Positions 1 through 7,568 of a stretch of 37,118 nt of DNA are shown here, in pieces. The stretch spans positions 1-37,118 of the forward strand of contig NZ_LATL02000025.1 of assembly GCF_000972705.2 (NCBI RefSeq), given 5' to 3'. Both the position numbers and the translations under genes were made by a program. Every line of letters begins with the position of its first letter. The stretch's first letter is position 1. This stretch comes from Limnoraphis robusta CS-951. Its GTDB lineage: Bacteria > Cyanobacteriota > Cyanobacteriia > Cyanobacteriales > Microcoleaceae. A model generated the notes under the pieces. The model did not search any database and was not told where the DNA came from. It saw only the letters and a program-made list of their open reading frames with translations.

Positions 1-178
1 CCACAGCATGAACTGTATTAGTTGTAGCTTGACCGACAGCTTCACCCGTTTTTGAGGCTGTATTTGCTACAAAACTAGCTGTTTCTGTTGTGAGTTTACC
101 TGCTAATTCACCTGTTTGAGAAGCCACATTTTCCACAGCATGAACTGTATTAGTTGTAGCTTGACCGATAGCTTCACC
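1..178 (-). repeat. 66-bp (22-codon) coding repeats
   Basis: A 36-base stretch at 1-36 recurs identically at 133-168, 132 bp (two 66-bp units) apart. The unit between them is a more diverged copy. All copies keep the reading frame of the reverse-strand gene, so this is internal protein repetition, and near-identity at DNA level suggests recent unit duplication or conversion. Confidence 0.8.
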
Positions 179-397
179 TGTTTGTGAGGCAGTATTCGCC
201 AATACTTCCATTGAACTTTTAGCAGCATTACCAAGCTTATCAGTTGTTTGAGTCGTTAAATGTGTAGCTGCTTCTTTGCTTGATTCGGCAACTTTTGTTA
301 GTTTATTCCAAAAATTAGCATCCTGGACTATTTCTTCTGTTTGCTGTTCAAAGGAAACTAAATTTTCTGTCAAAACCATCAATTTGGAGGTCATCAT
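1..397 (-). CDS. Repeat protein with 22-residue amphipathic repeats, partial (C-terminus off the left edge)
   Basis: An open reverse-strand frame enters from the left edge and begins at an ATG at 397. An in-frame ATG at 481 would add 28 residues; neither has a clear Shine-Dalgarno. The visible product starts MMTSKLMVLTENLVSFEQQ, continues through a helical, charged stretch to about residue 50, then enters about three 22-residue repeats. These share a core like NTASKTGEAVGQATTNTVHA, rich in Ala, Thr, Gly, Glu and Lys and free of Cys and Pro. The 11/22-residue spacing with a KTGEAVGQA-type core resembles LEA-type and synuclein-like lipid-surface helices. That is pattern similarity only; no family is assigned. 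It could be a stress, membrane-surface or granule-associated protein. Confidence 0.7.
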   Translation of the reverse strand, partial: MMTSKLMVLTENLVSFEQQTEEIVQDANFWNKLTKVAESSKEAATHLTTQTTDKLGNAAKSSMEVLANTASQTGEAIGQATTNTVHAVENVASQTGELAGKLTTETASFVANTASKTGEAVGQATTNTVHAV

Positions 398-614
398 AGT
401 TTTCGAGTTGTGAAATAATATCAACTCAGCTTTAATTTTGGCTGATAACTCTATATTCGCGGATATCGCCGTTAAAAGCATCAGGGATTGTACGGATTTT
501 TTTAAGAAAATTTCTCTCAGTAAAAATACGGAAGTCTTAATTTAATGATTTTCAAATGCGATCGCATTGCCAAACTATTGTACAATTAAACCATAATCTT
601 TTCATCGGCTAACA

Positions 615-1472
615 TTGGCTTACGATAACCTTTGTAAACGGCTTGCAGAAGAATCTCCGGCTACTTTTGCTCAGTGGTTACTGGGAACGATTCAAGTTCT
701 TAAAACTGAACTGAGTCTTGAACCGATTAGTGCAGATGCTATCACGTTTTTACAAACATCCGAGCAAATTTTGCATCTAGAATTTCAAACTCAACCCACC
801 TCTGAACCGCCTTTACCCTTGCGGATGTTAGACTATTGGGTGAGGCTTTACCGCAAATATCGCCGTCCCATTCAACAGTTTATTATCTTTCTGCAAGCCA
901 CAACTTCTGAAGTGGTTTTTACCGAAGAATTTGTCACAGAAACCACCCGACATCGTTATCGAGTTATTCGGATGTGGGAACAAAACCCCGCTATTTTTCT
1001 CAATGATAGGGCGTTGTTACCCTTAGCCCCCCTAGCAGAAACCAATTCCCCAGAAACATTGTTAACCCAAGTGGCGGCAGAAGTCGCTAAAATTGAAGCA
1101 ATAGAACAGCGTCGAAATGTCTTAGCCGCAGTTCAAATTATTGCGGGTTTAAGATATGACAAAACGCTGATTCAACAATTACTCCGGGAGGATATTATGC
1201 GAGAATCTGTGATTTATCAAGACATTCTGCAACAAGGAGTTCGTCAAGGAGTTCAACAAGGGCGAGAAGAAGGACGAGAAGAAGGAGAAGCTAATTTGAT
1301 TCTTCGTCAATTAACTCGTCGCTTTGGTGAACTTTCTCCAGAAGTTATACAACGTATTCGCAGTCTATCTTTACCTCAGTTAGATGCTTTGGGTGAGGAA
1401 TTATTAGATTTTACTGAGATTGCGGAAGTCGTCACTTTTATTGAACAGTTTACCTCAGAAAATGCCAGCTAA
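615..1472 (+). CDS. Rpn-family PD-(D/E)XK nuclease-like protein with C-terminal DUF4351-like region
   Basis: A 285-residue protein of the Rpn / cyanobacterial putative-transposase class. The N-terminal 150 residues resemble the PD-(D/E)XK fold of recombination-promoting nucleases: the strand ILHLEFQTQ carries the Glu-x-Gln pair typical of the family. Around residue 208 a short repetitive, charged linker (GVRQGVQQGREEGREEGE) leads to a C-terminal helical module (LTRRFGELSPEVIQRIRSLS) of the DUF4351 type. The start must be TTG at 615, because the in-frame stop at 594 leaves no ATG or GTG upstream; this start is a little uncertain. Such genes occur in many copies per cyanobacterial genome. By family knowledge the role is a DNA endonuclease promoting RecA-independent recombination; activity here is inferred. 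It ends 12 bp before the gene remnant on the other strand. Confidence 0.8.
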   Translation: MAYDNLCKRLAEESPATFAQWLLGTIQVLKTELSLEPISADAITFLQTSEQILHLEFQTQPTSEPPLPLRMLDYWVRLYRKYRRPIQQFIIFLQATTSEVVFTEEFVTETTRHRYRVIRMWEQNPAIFLNDRALLPLAPLAETNSPETLLTQVAAEVAKIEAIEQRRNVLAAVQIIAGLRYDKTLIQQLLREDIMRESVIYQDILQQGVRQGVQQGREEGREEGEANLILRQLTRRFGELSPEVIQRIRSLSLPQLDALGEELLDFTEIAEVVTFIEQFTSENAS

Positions 1473-1483
1473 ATGAGATAGTT

Positions 1484-1816
1484 TTACTCAATCTTGACGC
1501 CTTCGATATCGGCTTATGCTGACTCATCCAACTGCCGTAATTTTTCTAACTTTTCTGCGTTTTTTCCCATAAACCTCGACCATTGGCTTCTAATATTCGA
1601 CCGACAATATTCCTAAATGCTTCGGGGTTTGCTTATCGTATGTAACGCCGCGTCTACGGTGTCTGGTTCGCTGTTGAGGGCGCGATCGCTAAAAACGTCA
1701 ATTTCTAAATCCTGACAGCGCTCAGAGGCTAAATGAGCCGCCTGACGGTACAAATCAGCGTTAAAAGATTCAAACCCAGCAATTAATACAATCCGTTTCA
1801 TCGCTCTAACCTGCAA
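1484..1816 (-). pseudogene. Collapsed magnesium-chelatase H-subunit (ChlH/BchH-like) gene: both ends kept, middle lost
   Basis: The first part reads MKRIVLIAGFESFNADLYRQ and continues about 50 residues, matching my recollection of the N-terminus of a cyanobacterial H-subunit paralogue. Near 1640 this frame runs out. A different frame from about 1634 downwards reads NPEAFRNIVGRILEANGRGL, then, after a one-base shift near 1560, NAEKLEKLRQLDESA, and after another shift DIEGVKIE with a stop at 1484-1486. That order and wording is the expected ChlH C-terminus (NPxxFRKxV, LLExNGRGYWE, RIEGV). About 1,200 codons are missing and at least two frameshifts follow, so the gene is dead. The ATG at 1801 is the likelier old start. 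Identity rests on recalled family sequence. Confidence 0.78.
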
Positions 1817-1999
1817 AAATTCTTTATGTTTCCCTCGGAATTTTAATTGTATACTGAGAACAGTTCAGATTGAATGAAGCTTCCCCATCTATTCTACGAA
1901 TTTTTGCGTTGTATCGCTGAAGCATCTACTGTTAAAATTGTGATTCAAGAGTATCAATAGACCGCGACAATTACCTGGAATTTTCGCAGAGAGATCAAT

Positions 2000-2974
2000 A
2001 TGTTTCCAGAACCCCATTCTGTTGTGCTTTCTGTTGTTGTTCCTTGTTATAATGAGGAACCTAATCTAGACTCTCTTTTTGAACGATTAGTGACCGTCCT
2101 TGAACCCCTAGATCTAACCTATGAAATTGTCTGTGTCAATGATGGGAGTCGAGATCAAACACTCAAGGGTTTAATTGAACATCATCATCGAAACCCTAAT
2201 ATTAAAGTTGTTAATTTTTCTCGAAATTTTGGCAAAGAAATTGCCCTAACAGCCGGACTTGAATATGCGACGGGACAGGCTATTGTTCCCATCGATGCAG
2301 ACTTACAAGATCCCCCGGAATTAATCGGAGAATTAATCAAAAAATGGCGGGAAGGTTATGATGTGGTTTATTGTAAACGGCGATCGCGTCAAGGTGAAAG
2401 TTGGCTGAAAAAACTAACAGCAAATGCCTTTTACCGAGTGATTGAAAAGATGACATCAGTTGCAATTCCTCGGGATACTGGAGATTTTAGATTAATGGAT
2501 CGACGAGTGGTAGACGCCTTAAAACAACTCCCAGAAACTCATCGGTTTATGAAAGGTTTATTTGCTTGGGTGGGCTTTCAACAAACCTTCATAGAATATG
2601 ATCGCCCTCCCCGTTTTCAAGGAACAACAAAATGGAACTATTGGAAACTGTGGAATTTGGCCCTTGAAGGAATTACATCCTTTAGTTCAATGCCTTTGAG
2701 AGTTTGGAGTTACTTAGGCTTATTCATCTCTTTACTGGCTTTTATATACGGATCTTTTCTGATTATTAGAACTTTAATTTTAGGGATTGATGTTCCGGGT
2801 TATGCTTCTTTGATGGTGGCAATCTTATTTTTAGGTGGAATTCAACTTTTAACATTAGGAATTATTGGAGAATACCTCAGTCGGGTTCACGATGAAGTCA
2901 AGAGACGACCCCTTTATCTCGTGCGAGATTGTTATGGATTTGATACAGTTTACCAACAAAATTTATCTTCATAA
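2000..2974 (+). CDS. GtrB/DPM1-type family 2 glycosyltransferase with two C-terminal membrane helices
   Basis: A 324-residue GT2 enzyme. Residues 8-230 form the GT-A domain: VVVPCYNEE at 12-20, VNDGSRDQT at 46-54, the metal-binding DADLQDP at 99-105, and the acceptor-side TGDFRLMDR around 160. Two hydrophobic helices follow at about 236-260 and 268-291, ending in a short basic tail, the standard layout of enzymes that move a sugar from a nucleotide donor to polyprenyl phosphate on the cytoplasmic face. The product would be a lipid-linked sugar for a GT-C enzyme such as the one at 3869-5824. It leads a three-gene forward cluster with gaps of 107 and 79 bp. The actual sugar is not readable from sequence. 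Confidence 0.9.
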   Translation: MFPEPHSVVLSVVVPCYNEEPNLDSLFERLVTVLEPLDLTYEIVCVNDGSRDQTLKGLIEHHHRNPNIKVVNFSRNFGKEIALTAGLEYATGQAIVPIDADLQDPPELIGELIKKWREGYDVVYCKRRSRQGESWLKKLTANAFYRVIEKMTSVAIPRDTGDFRLMDRRVVDALKQLPETHRFMKGLFAWVGFQQTFIEYDRPPRFQGTTKWNYWKLWNLALEGITSFSSMPLRVWSYLGLFISLLAFIYGSFLIIRTLILGIDVPGYASLMVAILFLGGIQLLTLGIIGEYLSRVHDEVKRRPLYLVRDCYGFDTVYQQNLSS

Positions 2975-3081
2975 ATTGAGTCAAAACCCGTCAACTATCA
3001 AGAAATTAAACTCGCAAGTTGTCAGCCCTTTCAATCACTCAATAAAAAATTTTTTCAGCCCATAAGAAAGGATGAAAATGA

Positions 3082-3789
3082 ATGTTTAAATTAAAAAAAG
3101 GAATCATTTTCCTGACTCTAATCTGTATCTTTGCAACAGCTATCGCCGTTTATCTATTGGGAGGACTAGACCCCGAACAAATACAAATATGGTTACAAAA
3201 AGCTGGCATTTGGGCGCCAGTTATTTATATTATCGTTTATACATTAGCGACAATTCTTATCCTCCCCTCAACCGCTTTAAACTTAACGGGAGGCGCAATC
3301 TTTGGCCCATGGTTGGGAACAGTTTGGACAAGTATTGCAGCAATTATCGCTGCCATTATCGCCTTTACCTTTACGCGAACAATTGGCCGAAATTGGGTCG
3401 CTAAAAAACTCACGGGACGATGGCAAGCGATGGATGCAGAAATGCAACAGGGGGGACTCTTTTATATGTTTGCCATTCGTTTATTACCGATTATTCCCTA
3501 TGGCTTAGTTAACTTTTCTGCGGGTTTAACTTCAGTTAGTTATAAAGATTATATCATCGGTACAATGTTAGGAACAATTCCCGGTGTTTTACCCTTTGTG
3601 ATGTTAGGAAGTACGGGATTAAAAGCCTTAAGAACTGGGGATGTGTTACCCTTAGTTGGGGCTTTAAGTTTAACCGGAATGCTGGTAGGTGGAGCCACTT
3701 GGTATCGCAGACGCCGCAGCCCTCCGCCTCAAATTTTACAAGAAATAGAGCGATCGCAATCTTCTGATTTACACGATAAGGAATTATGA
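3082..3789 (+). CDS. TVP38/TMEM64 (VTT/DedA-superfamily) membrane protein
   Basis: A 235-residue integral membrane protein with an N-terminal helix at about 8-28 and a central VTT (SNARE-associated) domain. The family landmarks are visible: the re-entrant segment LTGGAIFGPWLGTVWTS, the FTRTIGR turn, RLLPIIPYGLVNFSAG with the conserved Arg-Pro, and LGTIPGVLPFVMLGS. The C-terminus is a short basic tail. The start ATG at 3082 follows an AAGGATG stretch. DedA/VTT proteins are linked to lipid scramblase or flippase activity, including undecaprenyl-phosphate recycling. Sitting between two glycosyltransferases that would use a polyprenyl-linked sugar, this gene could help carrier-lipid turnover; that part is inference. 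Confidence 0.85.
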   Translation: MFKLKKGIIFLTLICIFATAIAVYLLGGLDPEQIQIWLQKAGIWAPVIYIIVYTLATILILPSTALNLTGGAIFGPWLGTVWTSIAAIIAAIIAFTFTRTIGRNWVAKKLTGRWQAMDAEMQQGGLFYMFAIRLLPIIPYGLVNFSAGLTSVSYKDYIIGTMLGTIPGVLPFVMLGSTGLKALRTGDVLPLVGALSLTGMLVGGATWYRRRRSPPPQILQEIERSQSSDLHDKEL

Positions 3790-3868
3790 ATTCCGCAATT
3801 AATACCCAGTTAAATTATTAGTCAACTTACTTGATCAAATCAGTTATTAAGGAAAAGGAGATCGGTAT

Positions 3869-5824
3869 ATGCTAGTTATTTTTCCTTTCATTTCATTGAT
3901 TTTGTTATTTTTAATTTTAAGTCGTCCCAATCAAGACTGGCGTAGTGCCACTTTATCTGCAACTTTAATTTGGGGAGTTCTATTAACCGCTTTTACAGAA
4001 CTATTAAGTCTCTTTAAACTTTTCACCGAACCAACAGTTGCCGCTCTCTGGATTTTAACAACTTTGGTATGCAGTTTCATCTATTATCGGCAAGTTAAAC
4101 AAAAACAGCGAGCGCTACAATTTCCAAAAATTTCTCATCTTTCTTCCACCGCTTTAATTTTAATCGGTGGAGTCACGTTTATTCTTGCTATAGTCGGTTT
4201 AATTGCAATTGTAGCTCCTCCAAACACCTGGGATTCGATGACTTATCATATGAGTCGAGTTGTTCACTGGATGCAAAACAAAACTGTTGCTCATTATCCC
4301 ACCTATTTCTTACCTCAACTTTTTCATCCTCCGTTTGCAGAGTTTGCTATCATGCACCTGCAAATTCTTAGTCATAGTGATTGGTTTGCGAATTTGGTGC
4401 AATGGTTTAGTATGCTTGGCAGTATTATCGGGGTTTCTGTGATTGCCAAACAACTCGGAGCGGAACAACGTGGTCAGATTTTTGCTGCGGTTTTTTGTGC
4501 AACAATTCCGATGGGTATTCTCCAAGCTTCTAGCACTCAGAATGATTATGCAGTTTCCTTCTGGTTAGTTTGTTTAGCCCATTATGTGCTTTTAGGTTTA
4601 ACAGAAAAAAAACCATCCATTCCGATACTTTTAGGCATCGGTGCGAGTGTAGGGTTAGCTGTTTTGACTAAAAGTTCTGGCTATGTTTATGCTTTTCCCT
4701 TCTTGGTTTGGTTTTTCTTGGTGCAACTTATTCGTTTTCGTTGGCAAGTTTTCCGACAAATTTGCATTGTTACCCTAATTTTTATCAGTTTAAATATTAA
4801 TCATTACTGGCGAAATCTTGATTTATTTGGAACCCCTTTAGGCACACCTGCAAACTTTGCCGTAGAATATAAAATAGAAGTCTATAGCGTGCCAACTTTT
4901 ATCTCCAATGTAATTCGGAATCTCTCTCTTCATGCAGATCTTGTTAGACATTTACAACTCGAAGGAATTATCGAACCGACGACAGGAAAGGTTGCCAAGT
5001 TAATTGAAATAACTCATAACATTTTAGGCGTCGATCCTAACGATCCGAGAACCACTTGGAAAAACTATACAGTTCCCGGAATTTCACTCGATGAAAATGT
5101 AGCGGGAAATCCTTTGCATTTATTTTTAATTTTAATTGCCTTTTGCCTATTAATTTATAGCTCCCAAACCAGACAAAATAAACGACTTTTAAGCTATTCT
5201 ATGGCAACGGTTGCCGGATTCTTATTAGTGTGTTTAATGTTAAAAATTCAACCCTATCAAAGTCGCCATCATCTGGCTGCTTTTGTTTTGCTCTCGTCCA
5301 CTGTTGGTTTGGTCTATTCTCAAACAATTAATCGCCGCTTGGTCGCCGCCATTGCTATACTTTTATTATTGACATCTATGCCCTGGGTATTTGAAAATAA
5401 ATTTCGTCCAATTTTGAGCGAACAGAATATTTTAAACACCAGTCGAACTGATTTATATTTTATCAACAGACCCTTTTTGAAAGACCCCTATATAGAAGCC
5501 GTTGATTTTATTAAAACTAATCAGAAGTGTCCTGATATTGGCTTGTCTTTGGGAACTGGAGAAACCGTCGGAAATGCCTACTGGGAATATCCTTTTTGGG
5601 TACTCTTACAACAGGATAAAAATAATAAATTCAGAATTAAACATATAAATCCTGAAAATATTTCTAATCAAAAATCACAGGTCGATCCCCATACAAACTT
5701 TAACCCTTGTGAAGTAATTTCAGTCAGACTAGAGCATGAAAAAATTAACAAGCTGGTGACTCCCCAGGGAACTTTTGTTCAAGAGTGGTCATCCGATCCA
5801 GTCAGCGTACTCAGAAAAGAATAA
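3869..5824 (+). CDS. Large multi-spanning GT39/ArnT-like membrane glycosyltransferase
   Basis: A 651-residue polytopic protein. Hydrophobic helices fill most of residues 1-500. A periplasmic loop after the third or fourth helix carries WDSMTYHMSRVVHWM with Asp122, the position of the catalytic acid in GT-C enzymes of the PMT/ArnT class. A second family-like loop motif is QASSTQNDYAVSFW, and PYQSRHHL lies near the last helices. About 130 soluble residues form the C-terminus. It probably transfers a sugar from a polyprenyl donor, fitting the upstream GtrB-type enzyme. Shine-Dalgarno AAGGAGAT lies before the start. Acceptor (protein, lipid or glycan) unknown. Confidence 0.8.
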   Translation: MLVIFPFISLILLFLILSRPNQDWRSATLSATLIWGVLLTAFTELLSLFKLFTEPTVAALWILTTLVCSFIYYRQVKQKQRALQFPKISHLSSTALILIGGVTFILAIVGLIAIVAPPNTWDSMTYHMSRVVHWMQNKTVAHYPTYFLPQLFHPPFAEFAIMHLQILSHSDWFANLVQWFSMLGSIIGVSVIAKQLGAEQRGQIFAAVFCATIPMGILQASSTQNDYAVSFWLVCLAHYVLLGLTEKKPSIPILLGIGASVGLAVLTKSSGYVYAFPFLVWFFLVQLIRFRWQVFRQICIVTLIFISLNINHYWRNLDLFGTPLGTPANFAVEYKIEVYSVPTFISNVIRNLSLHADLVRHLQLEGIIEPTTGKVAKLIEITHNILGVDPNDPRTTWKNYTVPGISLDENVAGNPLHLFLILIAFCLLIYSSQTRQNKRLLSYSMATVAGFLLVCLMLKIQPYQSRHHLAAFVLLSSTVGLVYSQTINRRLVAAIAILLLLTSMPWVFENKFRPILSEQNILNTSRTDLYFINRPFLKDPYIEAVDFIKTNQKCPDIGLSLGTGETVGNAYWEYPFWVLLQQDKNNKFRIKHINPENISNQKSQVDPHTNFNPCEVISVRLEHEKINKLVTPQGTFVQEWSSDPVSVLRKE

Positions 5825-5998
5825 TCCTGATATCCTGCAAGTAATTTCGGATAATAGAGCTAACATATCAACAAAAATTGTAGTTAATTTTAACATTTTA
5901 AAATCACATGAATATTTCCGTATTTTCACTGATGCGGCGAAACAGTTTCTAGGTTTAGACTAAAGACATGAACGGACATACTAAAAGGAACGTGCGTC

Positions 5999-6550
5999 AT
6001 GGATGAAATTGTTAGAAAATTAGCTGGAATTGGTTTACCTGCTGTTATTCTTGTCATTACAATGGCAGCAACGGGATTTACCGGGGCTGCTGCTATTACT
6101 GCTGCATTAGCACTTTTAGGGCCGGGTGGAATGATTGGCGGAATCGTGTTATTAGGAATTATTGGACTCGCTTCTGATGCTCTCGCCAAGTATGGTTTAG
6201 AAGAATTGCTTATCGCTATTTATAAAGAGCGTAAAAAAAATGATCAAAAAAAGGATAAAACTGGTCAATGCTTTTGTCAGGAGATTGATAATTTACCTAT
6301 TTTTCCAGAACTAAAACAAAAGGTAAAGGATTCAATTTGTGTAGGATTAGATTGTTCTGTCGAAATGCAACTGTTAACGTTTATCAAAAAAGAAGAAAAT
6401 AAAAAAGGAGTAACAGAATATGAGTGCTTTAAGGAAACTAAACATTGCTTTCCAATACTTCGCAAAAATTTAGATGAATTGCAGAAAAAAGGATGGGTAA
6501 CAACTAAAATCCCTAGCGGTGATGGTGCAGTTGTCTATATTGCTATATAA
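5999..6550 (+). CDS. Unassigned protein: Gly/Ala-rich hydrophobic N-terminus plus winged-helix-like C-terminus
   Basis: I do not recognise this 183-residue protein with confidence. Residues 10-66 are strongly hydrophobic and Gly/Ala-rich (AGIGLPAVILVITMAATG, then LLGPGGMIGGIVLLGIIG), enough for two packed membrane helices with glycine-zipper spacing around a GPGG turn. A very basic linker (KERKKNDQKKDK, 76-87) and a Cys-containing stretch (CFCQE, ICVGLDC) follow. Residues 119-183 look like a winged helix: helices, ILRKNLDELQKKGW as the recognition-type helix, then two strands TTKIPSGDGAVVYIAI. AAGGAA precedes the ATG. It stands alone, 174 bp after the glycosyltransferase gene. A membrane effector or a membrane-tethered regulator are both possible; neither is shown. 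Confidence 0.7.
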   Translation: MDEIVRKLAGIGLPAVILVITMAATGFTGAAAITAALALLGPGGMIGGIVLLGIIGLASDALAKYGLEELLIAIYKERKKNDQKKDKTGQCFCQEIDNLPIFPELKQKVKDSICVGLDCSVEMQLLTFIKKEENKKGVTEYECFKETKHCFPILRKNLDELQKKGWVTTKIPSGDGAVVYIAI

Positions 6551-6635
6551 TAGAGTGAGTGAACTTCAAGGGAAAATAATCTCTCTTTCGTTAAGTTAGA
6601 AAAAGAATGATTATTCTCCCTTCCGGCTTGAACAA

Positions 6636-7226
6636 TTACTTGTTTTGACCCAACATTTGCAAATACAGCCCCACCTTTTCAACCGCAACTTTTAACGCTT
6701 CATTAATGGGTAAACGCTGATGACCAAACCCGGGTTCTAAACTGGCTATTTGTTGAGAAATATCAGCAAAATTGGGCGGATGAACGGTTTTTTGATTGAT
6801 TAAAACTTGAGTTTGTGCGACAATATCAGGTATCGCTGCTTTATGACGAACACAAGCCGCTAATTGTACCTCTCCTGACTTGGATGTTACCGTCGCAAAC
6901 CCAAATAATCGACAAATTGTAGGGCGCCAAAGATAAACTTGACAGCGACCATTTCCCATCACAAAGGGGTCAGTTTTGTAAAAGATACATTGCCCTTGAA
7001 AATCCGAATCCTCCGCCTGTTGAAGCCACTGGTCAACCTCTCCCCGTTGAAACAATTCCAATACCAGAGGTAACATTTCTAAGGGTGTCGCTTCCACATT
7101 CGGATTTTCACAACACCAACCGCATCCAGTCGGACAATGTAGTTGAGTTTCAGTCTGAAAGGTTTCTATCTCTTGGTCAATTTGTCTGTACGACTCCATC
7201 ACCTGCGCGGCGATATCTAGACTCAT
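6636..7226 (-). CDS. YkgJ-family cysteine-cluster protein (putative Fe/Zn chelator)
   Basis: A 196-residue protein with the YkgJ/UPF0153 cysteine signature. Residues 31-39 read CPTGCGWCC (Cys31, 35, 38, 39), followed by Cys80 (GQCIFY), Cys95 (GRCQVY) and Cys105 (RPTICRLFGF). This pattern is annotated as an iron- or zinc-chelating domain of unknown cellular role. An N-terminal helix and a C-terminal helix frame it, and no signal peptide or membrane segment is present, so it should be cytoplasmic. It is transcribed away from a 340-bp repeat-rich gap and has no obvious operon partner. Confidence 0.85.
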   Translation of the reverse strand: MSLDIAAQVMESYRQIDQEIETFQTETQLHCPTGCGWCCENPNVEATPLEMLPLVLELFQRGEVDQWLQQAEDSDFQGQCIFYKTDPFVMGNGRCQVYLWRPTICRLFGFATVTSKSGEVQLAACVRHKAAIPDIVAQTQVLINQKTVHPPNFADISQQIASLEPGFGHQRLPINEALKVAVEKVGLYLQMLGQNK

Positions 7227-7313
7227 AAAATTTTTACAGAGGTTGAAGAGAAATAAGGTGAATAAAATTAATTATTACTAGAACCAACGTAGAGTTTAGA
7301 GTGTCGGAAGACA

Positions 7314-7463
7314 GTAACCAGTCAGCCGTGTTGACAGTTTATAGTTATCAACTATAGCGGTGTGCGCTCCTATGAGGTACAAACCAGAAACCCGGTTTCT
7401 AGCAGAAACCGGGTTTCTACCGTAACCAGTCAGCCGTGTTGACAGTTTATAGTTATCAACTAT
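7314..7463. repeat. Exact 42-bp direct repeat flanking a perfect 15-bp inverted repeat
   Basis: The 42 bases at 7314-7355 recur exactly at 7422-7463. Each copy contains its own small palindrome (ATAGTT-ATC-AACTAT). Between the copies lies a perfect hairpin: AGAAACCCGGTTTCT at 7386-7400, AGC, then its exact reverse complement at 7404-7418. The rest of the 7227-7568 gap carries no reading frame I would defend. Confidence 0.85.
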
Positions 7464-7480
7464 CAAGATTATCTGTTCAC

Positions 7481-7540
7481 TCTCTTACAAACTGTGCTTC
7501 TGGCGGAAACCGCCGGGCCGCAAGTTTGCGCTGTTGACTG
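7481..7540. repeat. Dispersed 60-bp repeat, copy 1 (copy 2 at 23631-23690)
   Basis: This stretch aligns without gaps to 23631-23690 with only scattered substitutions, starting TCTCTTACAAACT in both. Each copy holds two small palindromes, GGCGGAAACCGCC-like and CGCAAGTTTGCG. The copies lie about 16 kb apart, both in repeat-rich gaps, so this is probably a small mobile palindromic element. Confidence 0.75.
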
Positions 7541-7568
7541 TCTCCTGTCTCCCAACACCTATTAGAGA

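Noticed and set aside
1..178. Regular repeats at the left edge as a CRISPR array
   Set aside because: The units are 66 bp, stay in one reading frame on the reverse strand and have no spacer-like unique segments.
1873..1959. 28-codon forward frame between the chelatase remnant and the glycosyltransferase
   Set aside because: Very short, without a ribosome site or recognisable similarity; possibly a gene scrap but not supportable.
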